Source: Microcaldota archaeon (GTDB taxonomy: Archaea > Micrarchaeota > Micrarchaeia > Micrarchaeales > CABMGC01). From it: DNA of 35,421 nucleotides. Within the stretch, counting starts at the first letter, position 1. Every line of letters begins with the position of its first letter. This document shows, piece after piece, positions 26,772 to 35,421 of the stretch. The translations under genes and the position numbers were made by a program. The DNA lies in the NCBI GenBank assembly GCA_021796295.1, contig JAJYIA010000003.1:1-35421 (forward strand), read 5' to 3'. The notes beneath the pieces are model-generated. The model ran no database searches. It was not told where the DNA came from and saw nothing but the letters and a program-made list of their open reading frames with translations.

Positions 26772-27494
26772 ATGAGGCTTGAAATAGAAAACCTGCACAT
26801 AAATGCGGATGAAAAGGAGATAGTAAAGGGCGTGAGCCTGAAAATAGGAGAGGGTGAACTCCATGTGCTCATGGGCCCGAACGGCTCAGGAAAGAGCACC
26901 CTTGCGAAGGCGGTCATGGGCCATCCCCTCCTCAGCGTGACCTCAGGTGATATAAGAATAGACGGCAAAAGCATAAGGAATGCGAGGCCTGATGAGAGGG
27001 CAAGGCTCGGCCTCTTTCTCGAATTCCAGAACCCTGCGGAGATAGAGGGCCTCGGCATTATCAGCTTCCTCAACACTGCAAGAGGCTCGCTTGGAAACAG
27101 CATGCACTTCAGGGACTTTATGAAGGAGGTGAAGGAGAGGTCGGCAGGCCTTGCGCTTAAGGAAGAGCTTATAGGAAGGTCGCTTAACCACGGCTTCTCC
27201 GGGGGCGAGAAGAAGAAGGTCGAGGTGCTCCAGATGGCAGTGCTGAAGCCGAAGATAGCAATACTTGACGAGCCTGATTCTGGCCTGGACGTTGACTCAG
27301 TAAGGGTCATAGCCGAGAACATAAACAGGCTGAGGAAAGAAACCAGCATGGGCATACTCCTTATAACGCACTACAGCAGAATCCTGAATTACATGGAGCC
27401 CGGGTTCATACACGTCATGAAAGACGGCAGGATAGTGAAGGAGGGCGGCAGAGAGCTTATAAAGGAAATAGAAGAAAGAGGATATAGCGAATAG
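26772..27494 (+). CDS. sufC: Fe-S cluster assembly ATPase SufC
   Basis: MGPNGSGKSTLAKAVMGHP Walker A, GFSGGEKKKVEVLQM signature, AILDEPDSGLDVD. Confidence 0.95.
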   Translation: MRLEIENLHINADEKEIVKGVSLKIGEGELHVLMGPNGSGKSTLAKAVMGHPLLSVTSGDIRIDGKSIRNARPDERARLGLFLEFQNPAEIEGLGIISFLNTARGSLGNSMHFRDFMKEVKERSAGLALKEELIGRSLNHGFSGGEKKKVEVLQMAVLKPKIAILDEPDSGLDVDSVRVIAENINRLRKETSMGILLITHYSRILNYMEPGFIHVMKDGRIVKEGGRELIKEIEERGYSE

Positions 27495-27510
27495 CAGCAG
27501 GGGCGGGGAT

Positions 27511-28749
27511 ATGGCAGGCTTCGACGTTGAAAGGGTAAGGGCAGACTTTCCGATATTAGGCAAGACCTCAAACGGCAAAAGGCTAGCATATCTCGACAGC
27601 GCGGCGACGGCGCAGAAGCCAAAGCGCGTGATAGATGCTGTTTCGGATTATTACAGGGGCTACAACGCAAACATACACAGGGGCATGTACGACATCTCGG
27701 TAAGGGCCACAAACGCCTATACAGAGTCAAAGGAGCTTATTGCAAGGTTCATAAACGCGCCATCTTATAGGGACATAGTGTACTGCAGAAACACCACAGA
27801 AGCAATAAACCTTGTTGCGCTCTCGTGGGCAGAGAGGCATGTGAAGAAAGGGGACAGCATCTTAATAACAGAGATGGAGCACCACAGCAATATAGTGCCG
27901 TGGCAGATGCTCGCAAGAAGGAAAGGCGCAAAGCTCGAATATACAAAACTTACAAAGGACTTAGGCATAGACATGGAGCATTACAAGGCAATGCTTGAGC
28001 ACGGCCCAAAGCTTGTCGCGTTCACGCACGTCTCAAACGTGCTTGGCGTTATCAATGATGCAAAGGAGATGACAAGGCTTGCGCACAGCCATGGTGCAAC
28101 AGTTCTTCTTGATGGAGCGCAGTCGGTGCCACACACGAGAGTGGACGTAGGGGATATAGGCTGCGACTTTATGGCCTTCTCCGGGCACAAGATGCTGGGG
28201 CCTGCAGGCGTAGGCGTGCTTTACGGAAGGGAGGACCTTCTCGAAGAGATGGAGCCGGTATACGGGGGGGGCGACATGATAAGGAGCGTTTCATTCGAGT
28301 CATGCGAGTGGAATGAGCTGCCGTGGAAGTTTGAGGCCGGAACCCAGAACATAGAGGGCGCTATAGGGCTTGGCGAGGCTGTAAAATACATCAATAGCAT
28401 AGGCATGGGCAGTATGCAGAGGCACGAGAAGGGCCTGCTAGAATATGCACTGGGCGTATTTGAGGGCATTGATGACGTAAGGCTTTACAATAAGGCAGGG
28501 GCCGGGAAACGATCGGCAATAATACCGTTCAATGTTGACGGGATTCATGCGCATGACGTTTCCGCTGTCTTCGATTCGGAGGGCATAGCCATACGCGCAG
28601 GGCACCACTGCGCCATGCCCCTTGTGAACAGCGTGATGCATGAGGACTCTGTGGCGCGCATAAGCCTTTACCTTTACAATACAAGGGATGAGATAGACAG
28701 GGCGGCAGCTGCAATGGAGAAGGCAAGGGCTCTATTCCTGAGAAGGTAG
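27511..28749 (+). CDS. sufS: Cysteine desulfurase SufS
   Basis: YLDSAATAQKP, RNTTEAINLVA, LLDGAQSVPH, DFMAFSGHKMLGPAG, IRAGHHCAMPL. Confidence 0.95.
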   Translation: MAGFDVERVRADFPILGKTSNGKRLAYLDSAATAQKPKRVIDAVSDYYRGYNANIHRGMYDISVRATNAYTESKELIARFINAPSYRDIVYCRNTTEAINLVALSWAERHVKKGDSILITEMEHHSNIVPWQMLARRKGAKLEYTKLTKDLGIDMEHYKAMLEHGPKLVAFTHVSNVLGVINDAKEMTRLAHSHGATVLLDGAQSVPHTRVDVGDIGCDFMAFSGHKMLGPAGVGVLYGREDLLEEMEPVYGGGDMIRSVSFESCEWNELPWKFEAGTQNIEGAIGLGEAVKYINSIGMGSMQRHEKGLLEYALGVFEGIDDVRLYNKAGAGKRSAIIPFNVDGIHAHDVSAVFDSEGIAIRAGHHCAMPLVNSVMHEDSVARISLYLYNTRDEIDRAAAAMEKARALFLRR

Positions 28750-28753
28750 AAGA

Positions 28754-30052
28754 CTATTTCTGCATGAACTTGGACAGGTTCCTCCTAACATTCCTGTCGT
28801 TCTTGAAGAGCTCGTAGAACTTCTTCATCTTGTTGAAATCGCTCAGAAGGGTCCTGACATCTTTCTCAGTTGTGCCGCTGCCTGCGGCTATGCGCCTTAC
28901 CCTGCCCCGGTCCCTTACAAGCCTTTCGCTTCTTCGCTCCTCCTTTGTCATGGAGCCTATTATGGCCTTGTAAAGCTTTAGCTTCTGCTCCCCCTGCTCA
29001 ACCATGTCCTTGGGCACGTCGGCAAGGCCCATCATGCCCAGCATGCCTTTCATGGGGCCCATCTTTGACATGGCCTTGAGCTGCGTGTAGAATGTCTCGA
29101 AGTTGAGCTCAGTGCCCACCTCCTCGGGATTTATGTTGGCCTCTTTTATTGCCGTGTTGACGTGCTCGAGAAGGGTCTCGAGGTCTGGCATCCCAAGCAG
29201 CCTGCCCACAAACTTCTTTGAGTCGTATAATTCAAGCGCATTGAGCTTCTCCCCTGTGCCTATGAACGTCACGTTTACGTTAGATGCGGAGACTGCGCTG
29301 AGCGCTCCGCCTCCCTTGCCCGAGCCGTCCATCTTTGTTACTATGACGCCGGTTATGCCTATTGCACTGTCGAATTCGCGTGCCTGCCGGCCTGCAACCT
29401 GGCCCGTATCCGCATTTATGACAAGCAGCTTCTCTTCGGGCCTGAATGCGCCTGCGATGCCCTTGAGCTCGCTTATAAGCTCCGGGTCAAGTGCGCTCCT
29501 GCCGCTTGAGTCGCATATGAGCACCTTCTTTGACCTGAGCTCGTCCATGGCCTTTTCAACTATCTTCCTGGGATTTTTCTCGCCCTTTATGCCGAAAAAG
29601 GCCACATTCGCATCCTTTGCAAGTGTCTCGAGCTGCTCGAATGCCGCTGGTCTTGCTACGTCGCAGCAGATGAGCCCTGCGCTCAGTCCGCGCTCCTGGT
29701 AGTACCTGGCAAGCTTGGCTGCAGTTGTAGTCTTGCCTGAGCCGTACATGCCTGCAAGGAGTATGCGCTTAGGCTTCATCTCAGGCGCATAGGACCTGCC
29801 CATGAGCCTCACAAGCTCCTCATAGACCATATTCGTTATGTAATCCCTAGGCGCCACGCCTTCCGGGATTTTCTCGTGAAGCGCTGCGTCCTCTATGCGC
29901 TTTGTAATTGCAGAGACAAGGCTAAGCTCAACATCGGCAGAGATAAGAGCCCTCTGCAGCTCTCTGTTGAATTCGCGTATGGTTCTGACATCTATTATGG
30001 TGGCTCCTGAAAGCCTCGCTATGGCCTTTCTGAGCCCTTCGCCTAAATCCAT
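28754..30052 (-). CDS. srp54: Signal recognition particle 54 kDa GTPase
   Basis: LLAGMYGSGKTTTAAKLARYYQ, CCDVARPAAFEQL, TKMDGSGKGGGALSAVSASNVNVTFIGTGEKL, M-domain. Confidence 0.95.
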   Translation of the reverse strand: MDLGEGLRKAIARLSGATIIDVRTIREFNRELQRALISADVELSLVSAITKRIEDAALHEKIPEGVAPRDYITNMVYEELVRLMGRSYAPEMKPKRILLAGMYGSGKTTTAAKLARYYQERGLSAGLICCDVARPAAFEQLETLAKDANVAFFGIKGEKNPRKIVEKAMDELRSKKVLICDSSGRSALDPELISELKGIAGAFRPEEKLLVINADTGQVAGRQAREFDSAIGITGVIVTKMDGSGKGGGALSAVSASNVNVTFIGTGEKLNALELYDSKKFVGRLLGMPDLETLLEHVNTAIKEANINPEEVGTELNFETFYTQLKAMSKMGPMKGMLGMMGLADVPKDMVEQGEQKLKLYKAIIGSMTKEERRSERLVRDRGRVRRIAAGSGTTEKDVRTLLSDFNKMKKFYELFKNDRNVRRNLSKFMQK

Positions 30053-30157
30053 GCGTATCGCTTTACCTGTTTTTTAGCATAATAATGCGCCGGCCTTTAT
30101 GCATTATGCCATATCTTATATCTTATTAAACGTTTTCGGTATATAAATATGTAAGAT

Positions 30158-30255
30158 GGGCTCGTAGCTCAGCCTGGTCAGAGCGGCGGTCTTATAATAA
30201 TTTATAGGGATTAGAAGAGAGCCGTAGGTCGTGAGTTCAAATCTCACCGGGCCCA
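30158..30255 (+). tRNA. tRNA-Ile (anticodon TAT) with a 23-nt intron at 30197-30219 (position 37/38)
   Basis: Acceptor GGGCTCG/CGGGCCC, D-arm GCTC/GAGC, anticodon stem GCGGT/GCCGT, T-arm GTGAG-TTCAAAT-CTCAC; bulge-helix-bulge with 3-nt bulges at 30195-30197 and 30218-30220. Confidence 0.82.
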
Positions 30256-30318
30256 TGCAGCAGCTGCATGAAAAGCAGTTCAAACGCCACATTATAGAAA
30301 ATTTAGCAGGCATTCATT

Positions 30319-30921
30319 ATGACAATCTTTTTGGTTTCTTTGTCTTCGCTCCTAAACGGAGCGTCAGGGCTTATAAATGCCTACGGCCTGCCTGCCATAT
30401 TCCTGCTTATGGTTCTAGAATCTGCATCGCTGCCTATACCAAGCGAGGTGGTGATCCCGCTCACCGGCCTGCTTGCAGCAAAGGGGCTTTTCAGCCCATA
30501 CCTTGCCCTCGCTGTTCTTCTTGCAGCAGGCATAATAGGAATGACAATAGATTATTATCTTGCATATTTTGTTGAGAAGGATATAGTTTACAGGCACCTG
30601 CGTGCCTTCCGCATAAAGAAGGAGCATCTTGACACCTTTGATAGGTGGTTCGAGAGAAACGGAAGGTTCGCAGTTTTCATAGGCAGGATGCTTCCTGAAG
30701 TGAGGGGCCTTGTGAGCCTGCCTGCAGGATTTACCAAGATGCCAAAAAGGGACTTCTACCTTTATTCCATAGCCGGTACGATAATCTGGGACGTGGCATT
30801 GCTTTCATTCGGCTACTATGCACTTAATGCGAACAATGTCTATGTTGCGATGGTTGCGGTTGCCATATTTGCAACAGTCATATATGTACTGTACAAACTT
30901 ACAGTGAAGAAACAACATTAG
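30319..30921 (+). CDS. DedA-family (VTT domain) membrane protein
   Basis: LESASLPIPSEVVIPLTGLLAAKG, GRMLPEVRGLVSLPAGFTKMPKRDFYLYSIAGTIIWD. Confidence 0.9.
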   Translation: MTIFLVSLSSLLNGASGLINAYGLPAIFLLMVLESASLPIPSEVVIPLTGLLAAKGLFSPYLALAVLLAAGIIGMTIDYYLAYFVEKDIVYRHLRAFRIKKEHLDTFDRWFERNGRFAVFIGRMLPEVRGLVSLPAGFTKMPKRDFYLYSIAGTIIWDVALLSFGYYALNANNVYVAMVAVAIFATVIYVLYKLTVKKQH

Positions 30922-31119
30922 CAGGTGTCGGGGAGGTTTTCTGAAATCAATGCATGCTTATAAAGCTTAGCCTGCCATAATTCTGTCCAGAGTCATGGTT
31001 TGGCTTACGGCCTGTTCGGAAGGGATTTTATGGAAATTGAAGGCAGCGAGAGAACGCAGAAGGGCAGAGGCCGAGAGCCGCATGCACATCCGGATCTCAC
31101 CCGGAATGCAGGAGATGAC

Positions 31120-31485
31120 ATGATACGCGACTCTGAAGCTACAATCAGCCAGCTAAAGGGCATGGTCAAAAGATTCAACGATGAAAGGGATTGGGACCAG
31201 TTCCATAATGCGAAGGATCTGGCGATGGCCATATCTGCCGAGGCTGCAGAGGTCCTCGAGCATTTTATATATAAATCAAACGACGAGGCCGATGAAATAC
31301 TACGGGGCAGGAAAAGGGAGGATGTTGAAGATGAACTTGCAGATGTGCTGTGGACGGTTTTGATGTTCGCAGAGAGGTATGACGTAGACATTTCAGCTGC
31401 GCTCAGAAATAAAATGAATAAGTCAGCAAAGAAATACCCTATAGAAAAGGCAAGAGGCTCAAACAGAAAATATAATGAGCTGTAA
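31120..31485 (+). CDS. MazG-like nucleotide pyrophosphohydrolase
   Basis: MAISAEAAEVLEHF (ExxE) and EDVEDELADVLWTV (ExxD) all-alpha NTP-PPase motifs; internal ATG preferred over 31000. Confidence 0.85.
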   Translation: MIRDSEATISQLKGMVKRFNDERDWDQFHNAKDLAMAISAEAAEVLEHFIYKSNDEADEILRGRKREDVEDELADVLWTVLMFAERYDVDISAALRNKMNKSAKKYPIEKARGSNRKYNEL

Positions 31486-31503
31486 TGCGCGTGCATCGGG
31501 ATT

Positions 31504-31945
31504 TTGCCAGCGTATGCACTTGAACTGGAAGTTGTGTCTATGAATGCAAAGATAGAGCGGCCTGACCTTTACATAGACAAATTTGCAGACGCAGGGGCAG
31601 ATATTGCAACCGTACATGCTGAATCAAAATGCGGGATTCGCAAAGCGCTGGAGCATACGAAAGGCATAGGCCTGAAAGCAGGTATAGCGGTGAATCCTGA
31701 AACCGCTCCGGAAAGGTTTGCGGAATACCTGCAGGATGCGGATGAGCTTCTCATTATGTGTGTGCATCCGGGTTTTTCAGGGCAGGAATTTATCCCGAGA
31801 CGGAGGCGTAAACATATCAAATGTGCGCAAAATTGCTGAGGCAGGTGCAGATACGATAGTTGCTTCCAGCGCCATCTTCGGGTCAGGAAGCGTCAGGGAT
31901 GCGATAGCGCAGCTTAGGATGCGCGGGGATGCGGATTCCAGGTAG
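31504..31945 (+). pseudogene. Ribulose-phosphate 3-epimerase remnant (5' truncated, internally deleted/frameshifted)
   Basis: ERPDLYIDKFADAGADIATVHAES, MCVHPGFSGQEFIP, then other frame DGGVNISNVRKIAEAGADTIVASSAIFGS. Confidence 0.8.
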
Positions 31946-31959
31946 AAGGCTATTCCGGC

Positions 31960-33051
31960 TTATTGGGGCAGCGCAGTCACATATGACTCGTTTACACTTC
32001 TGCCTATGCCTGTTTCGCGCATGCTGAGCTGCAGGCGCATGCTCGTGTTTGGCAGCATTGCGCCCGTACCGTGACCTGTTACATTCATTGTCATGTTGTA
32101 TGACAGCATGAGCGGCAGGTAATATTCCTCTGAAAGGCATTCTTCATGGGTTATGTGGAATAGAATATTGGTAGAGTCATTCGCATGAATTGCAGTTCTG
32201 TAGGCTGTGACGTTTGTAGCGTCGCTTCCTTTGGTAAGGTAACACTGCTGGCCATTTAGGGAGTTTATGCCCAGGAACACGGTCTTTATGCTGTAGCCTG
32301 CAGAAACAGAGGAGATTCTGCCGCTCAGGTTCTCCTGCTCAAGCAGCGAGGTAATGTTTGCTGCAAGGCCCTTTTTAAGCCCGGCCTCGAGAGATGAAAT
32401 GCTTGCATTGTAACTGCTGCTTGGCAGGCACTCCGGGCTGCCGTTTAACGAGGAATAGAGCCCTTTGCCGAGATTCAGGCAGAGGTAATCAATGCCATTG
32501 CTGAGCAGTATGCCAACCATGTCTATATTGCCTCTCGAGGGCACATTGCTTGCATTCAGCAATATTCTTAGATTATTGCCGTATTTGAATAAGGTGACAT
32601 TGAATGGCACTGCGAAGGAGACTCTGCCGCTGCCATTGCCGTATATCGATATTGAGGCATTGCCGGAATAGCTTATGTTTAGTCTTTGCATGCCGTTGAG
32701 CTTGTTAAGTATGACCAGGGTAAGGTTTGTTGCGTTTATGGGGTTCTGCACAAGGACTCTGTACAGTGGATCTGTGGAATTGGCAGGCGTTTCATACGCA
32801 GAGGAGGCATGCCTGTAATACAGAACAGCTGCAAGTACAACCACAACAAGAACAAGAGCCAGCTGAAATGCAATCCTTGATTTGTTGCTTGCATTCGGAT
32901 TTTGATCCGTTTTAGACATAGGTGGTGTTGCAGGTGCTTCTGGCTGCGGTTGCGGCTGAGGCTGTTGGATCTCGCCTTCCTGAGGCTGCACAGGCTGCTG
33001 CCTCTCTTCACCTTCTTCCGCAGAAAGTAATGAAAAGAGTATGTATGCCAT
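31960..33051 (-). CDS. Membrane-anchored extracytoplasmic protein with Pro/Gln-rich N-terminus and many NxS/T sequons
   Basis: One TM (FQLALVLVVVVLAAVLYY) followed by an Asn-rich domain. Confidence 0.65.
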   Translation of the reverse strand: MAYILFSLLSAEEGEERQQPVQPQEGEIQQPQPQPQPEAPATPPMSKTDQNPNASNKSRIAFQLALVLVVVVLAAVLYYRHASSAYETPANSTDPLYRVLVQNPINATNLTLVILNKLNGMQRLNISYSGNASISIYGNGSGRVSFAVPFNVTLFKYGNNLRILLNASNVPSRGNIDMVGILLSNGIDYLCLNLGKGLYSSLNGSPECLPSSSYNASISSLEAGLKKGLAANITSLLEQENLSGRISSVSAGYSIKTVFLGINSLNGQQCYLTKGSDATNVTAYRTAIHANDSTNILFHITHEECLSEEYYLPLMLSYNMTMNVTGHGTGAMLPNTSMRLQLSMRETGIGRSVNESYVTALPQ

Positions 33052-33060
33052 CGTCTCATA

Positions 33061-33927
33061 TCATTTGACATTGGTTGGTAAAAGCCTGTCAAAATATTCG
33101 CCTGCACGATAGGAGCTCCTTACGAAAGGCCCTGCAGCCACGTATCTGAATCCCATGCCTATGCCAGCATCACGCAATGCATCGAAGCGCTCCGGCTTTA
33201 CGTATTCCTTCACTTCTATATGATGTATGCTGGGCCTCAGGTACTGGCCGAGCGCAAGGAAGTCGACATCTGCATTTCTGAGATCCGCCATGACCTTCAG
33301 CACCTCGCTGCCGCTTTCGCCCAGGCCGAGCATCATTGCAGATTTTGTGTATCTTGCACCGGATGCTTTTGCATTAGCCAGCACAGCAAGAGACTGCGAA
33401 TATGATGCGCGCCTGTCCCTTACTGCGGGGCTCAGCCTTTCGACGGTTTCTATGTTGTGCCCTACAACATCAGGCCCTGAGTCAATCACGCGCTTAAGGC
33501 AGTCTATGTCGCCCCTGAAATCAGGTATAAGCACCTCTATTTTTGTTGAAGGGTTGAGGTGCTTTGCCTCTCGCACGCATTGTGCAAAATGCGCTGAACC
33601 TTGGTCTGGAAGGTCGTCCCTGCATACCGAGGTTACGACAGCGTACCTGAGTCCCCACTTTACTATGGTCTTTGCGAGCCTTGCAGGCTCTTCTGGATCA
33701 AGGGCATTGCCATGTAAGCTTTTTGGCACTGAGCAGAACCTGCAGCCCCGCGTGCAGAGATTCCCCAAAACCATAAATGTAGCTGTACCTCCGCTCCAGC
33801 ACTCGGTGATGTTCGGGCAGTGGGCCTCGGCGCACACTGTGTTGAGTGCAGCATTGCCAAGCTCCTCCTTTATGCGTTTATACTCGCACATTGCAGGCCT
33901 TACAGTGAGCCATTCGGCAAGGGCCAT
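33061..33927 (-). CDS. lipA: Lipoyl synthase
   Basis: CAEAHCPNITECW and CTRGCRFC double Fe-S motifs. Confidence 0.95.
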   Translation of the reverse strand: MALAEWLTVRPAMCEYKRIKEELGNAALNTVCAEAHCPNITECWSGGTATFMVLGNLCTRGCRFCSVPKSLHGNALDPEEPARLAKTIVKWGLRYAVVTSVCRDDLPDQGSAHFAQCVREAKHLNPSTKIEVLIPDFRGDIDCLKRVIDSGPDVVGHNIETVERLSPAVRDRRASYSQSLAVLANAKASGARYTKSAMMLGLGESGSEVLKVMADLRNADVDFLALGQYLRPSIHHIEVKEYVKPERFDALRDAGIGMGFRYVAAGPFVRSSYRAGEYFDRLLPTNVK

Positions 33928-33929
33928 AC

Positions 33930-35421
33930 TTACACCGGAGCTGTGCCCAGGCCTATCATCTGCCAGGCGTTGCCTATGCCTGAGGGCGAGGCGAGACCGG
34001 GAAGCACATAGTTTCCACTAAGCGGCACATATGTAGCATTGGCTGACTCTACGCAGTTGTTGCCGTTGCCGCTGTAGTCGTTGCAGTTGCCGCTGAGGGG
34101 CATCCAGAGCGAGAGTCCTGCATTGTTAAGGGGTATACCAGCTATGCCCTCTTTGTAGACTTGTATAATCTGGTTTGAGGTGAGGGTTGTATTGTATATC
34201 TGAATGTTGCTGAGGTAGCCGTTGAAATATGATGGCACACCGCTGAGGCCGGCATCAGGCGTATATGTGGTAAAATAGTTTCTTGAATGCGGCACATATT
34301 GGCTGGAAGAAGTTCCGACCTGAGTGCTGTTTACATAGAAGGCTTCGGCTCCTGACTTTTGATTGTAGGTTATAGCAGCAAAATACCATCTGTTTAATGA
34401 GCCGGTATATGAAAATGTATCTCCAAGCCCATATATAGTTCCTATGTTGTTTACTCCAAGCAAATCTATGTCGGATGTGGATCCTGTGCACGTGGGATAG
34501 CTGCATATGCCCACTATAGGGCCTCCAGGAGAAGCAACGCCGCTTGGTGCATAGAACCATGCCAGTGCTGTTATGTTGCTCTTGCTTGACTCCAGCCAGT
34601 TGCCTACTGGAGCAAGAACGTAGCTGCCTGTGCCGTTGAGACTAAGAACCTGGGGATAGGCGTTGCCTATGGCAAGAGGCTCTCCTCCCAAGTATATGCC
34701 AGGAGCTGATGAGTTGTAGCAATTGAAGAGGTTTGTACATGAGAGAACTCCAGGCAGCGGGTAGACACGGCCTACAGAAGGGTCCTCTGTGGCGCTGTCT
34801 CTTGCTGAGCCCGGCACGTTTACGAATATGGTATTGTATGCAGTGCTGTACGGCGTGCCTGCAGATGCAACCCAGCTCTGGTCATTGACATCGCCATTAA
34901 GAGACCACCATCCCACGAGGCCATTGTATTCGAGGGGTGCGCCTGAAATACCTGCGTGATACAGCTGCAGTATATCAGAATAGCCCAATGTTGAACTATA
35001 AATCTGGAGGTTTGCAACTGTAACATTAGAATAAGGGCTTAACACTGTAGGTTCACCTGCACCTACAACAAGGCTGCCTGTGCCGCTGGTAGCTGAGGTG
35101 CCCGGAGTAAAGGAGGCAGCATATTGGTTGCCATTTAGGTAGTAATAGGCCTTTTCTGCGGCGTAATCGTATGTGAAGCATGCAAAATACCACCTGTTGG
35201 GTATGGGAGGCCCTGGCATAGAATAATTGGATATGTTTGCACCTGAGCTTGTCCAGACAGTGAAGCCCTGCTTCTGCCCCTTCTGGTCTAAGGTATATTC
35301 CCAGGCTGTGCCTGTGCCGCTCGGAAGGACATCACCCTTCAAAAGCACGCCGTAGTAGTTTGCCAGAGAATGCACATTGTACCATGTGCATAATGTCATC
35401 TTGCCGTTGGATCCTGCCTCG
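33930..35421 (-). CDS. LamG-domain surface protein, 5' end beyond window
   Basis: Two LamG-like units (NRWYFACFTYD...YLNGNQ / NRWYFAAITYN...YVNSTQ) with WWSLNGDVNDQS and LWMPLSGNCNDYSGNGNN; frame stays open to the window edge. Confidence 0.85.
   Translation of the reverse strand, partial: EAGSNGKMTLCTWYNVHSLANYYGVLLKGDVLPSGTGTAWEYTLDQKGQKQGFTVWTSSGANISNYSMPGPPIPNRWYFACFTYDYAAEKAYYYLNGNQYAASFTPGTSATSGTGSLVVGAGEPTVLSPYSNVTVANLQIYSSTLGYSDILQLYHAGISGAPLEYNGLVGWWSLNGDVNDQSWVASAGTPYSTAYNTIFVNVPGSARDSATEDPSVGRVYPLPGVLSCTNLFNCYNSSAPGIYLGGEPLAIGNAYPQVLSLNGTGSYVLAPVGNWLESSKSNITALAWFYAPSGVASPGGPIVGICSYPTCTGSTSDIDLLGVNNIGTIYGLGDTFSYTGSLNRWYFAAITYNQKSGAEAFYVNSTQVGTSSSQYVPHSRNYFTTYTPDAGLSGVPSYFNGYLSNIQIYNTTLTSNQIIQVYKEGIAGIPLNNAGLSLWMPLSGNCNDYSGNGNNCVESANATYVPLSGNYVLPGLASPSGIGNAWQMIGLGTAPV

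Noticed and set aside
30116-30313. Minus-strand ORF GPVRFELTTYGSLL...
   Set aside because: Antisense of the tRNA-Ile gene; a well-known spurious tRNA-derived peptide pattern.

Overview
This 35.4 kb window looks like a DPANN-type archaeal chromosome. The evidence is an intron-containing tRNA, archaeal-style Dph2, GlyRS, SRP54 and CoaD, a class III signal-peptide pilin, LamG surface proteins and heavy use of AUA for Ile. Most of it is a compact core genome: P-type H+-ATPase, KsgA, CoaD, amino acid permease, Dph2, GlyRS, an OGG-type glycosylase, translin, an enolase-superfamily epimerase, an HTH regulator followed by sufBDCS, SRP54, DedA, MazG and LipA. Two accessory zones stand out. (1) About 300-4250 lies between an intact tRNA-Val(CAC) and a 3' tRNA-Val(TAC)-like remnant. 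It carries an FkbM methyltransferase, an AbiEi/AbiEii-type toxin-antitoxin pair with a perfect inverted repeat at its promoter, and a decayed IS630-type transposase. (2) About 9521-12320 is a HIT + aldehyde dehydrogenase cargo bracketed by two near-identical 232-bp direct repeats. One copy is the 5' end of a decayed IS200-type element, and it contains a 30-nt stretch matching SRP54 at 29/30 positions. Other notable points: a tRNA-Ile with anticodon UAU and a 23-nt intron that folds as a bulge-helix-bulge; an unlisted 34-aa protein with 9 Cys; a Cys-rich HTH regulator heading the suf operon with a palindrome at its promoter; a hairpin + T-run terminator after the pilin gene; and several genes broken by single in-frame stops or frameshifts. 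No CRISPR array or rRNA was seen. All family calls come from reading motifs; no database search was run.
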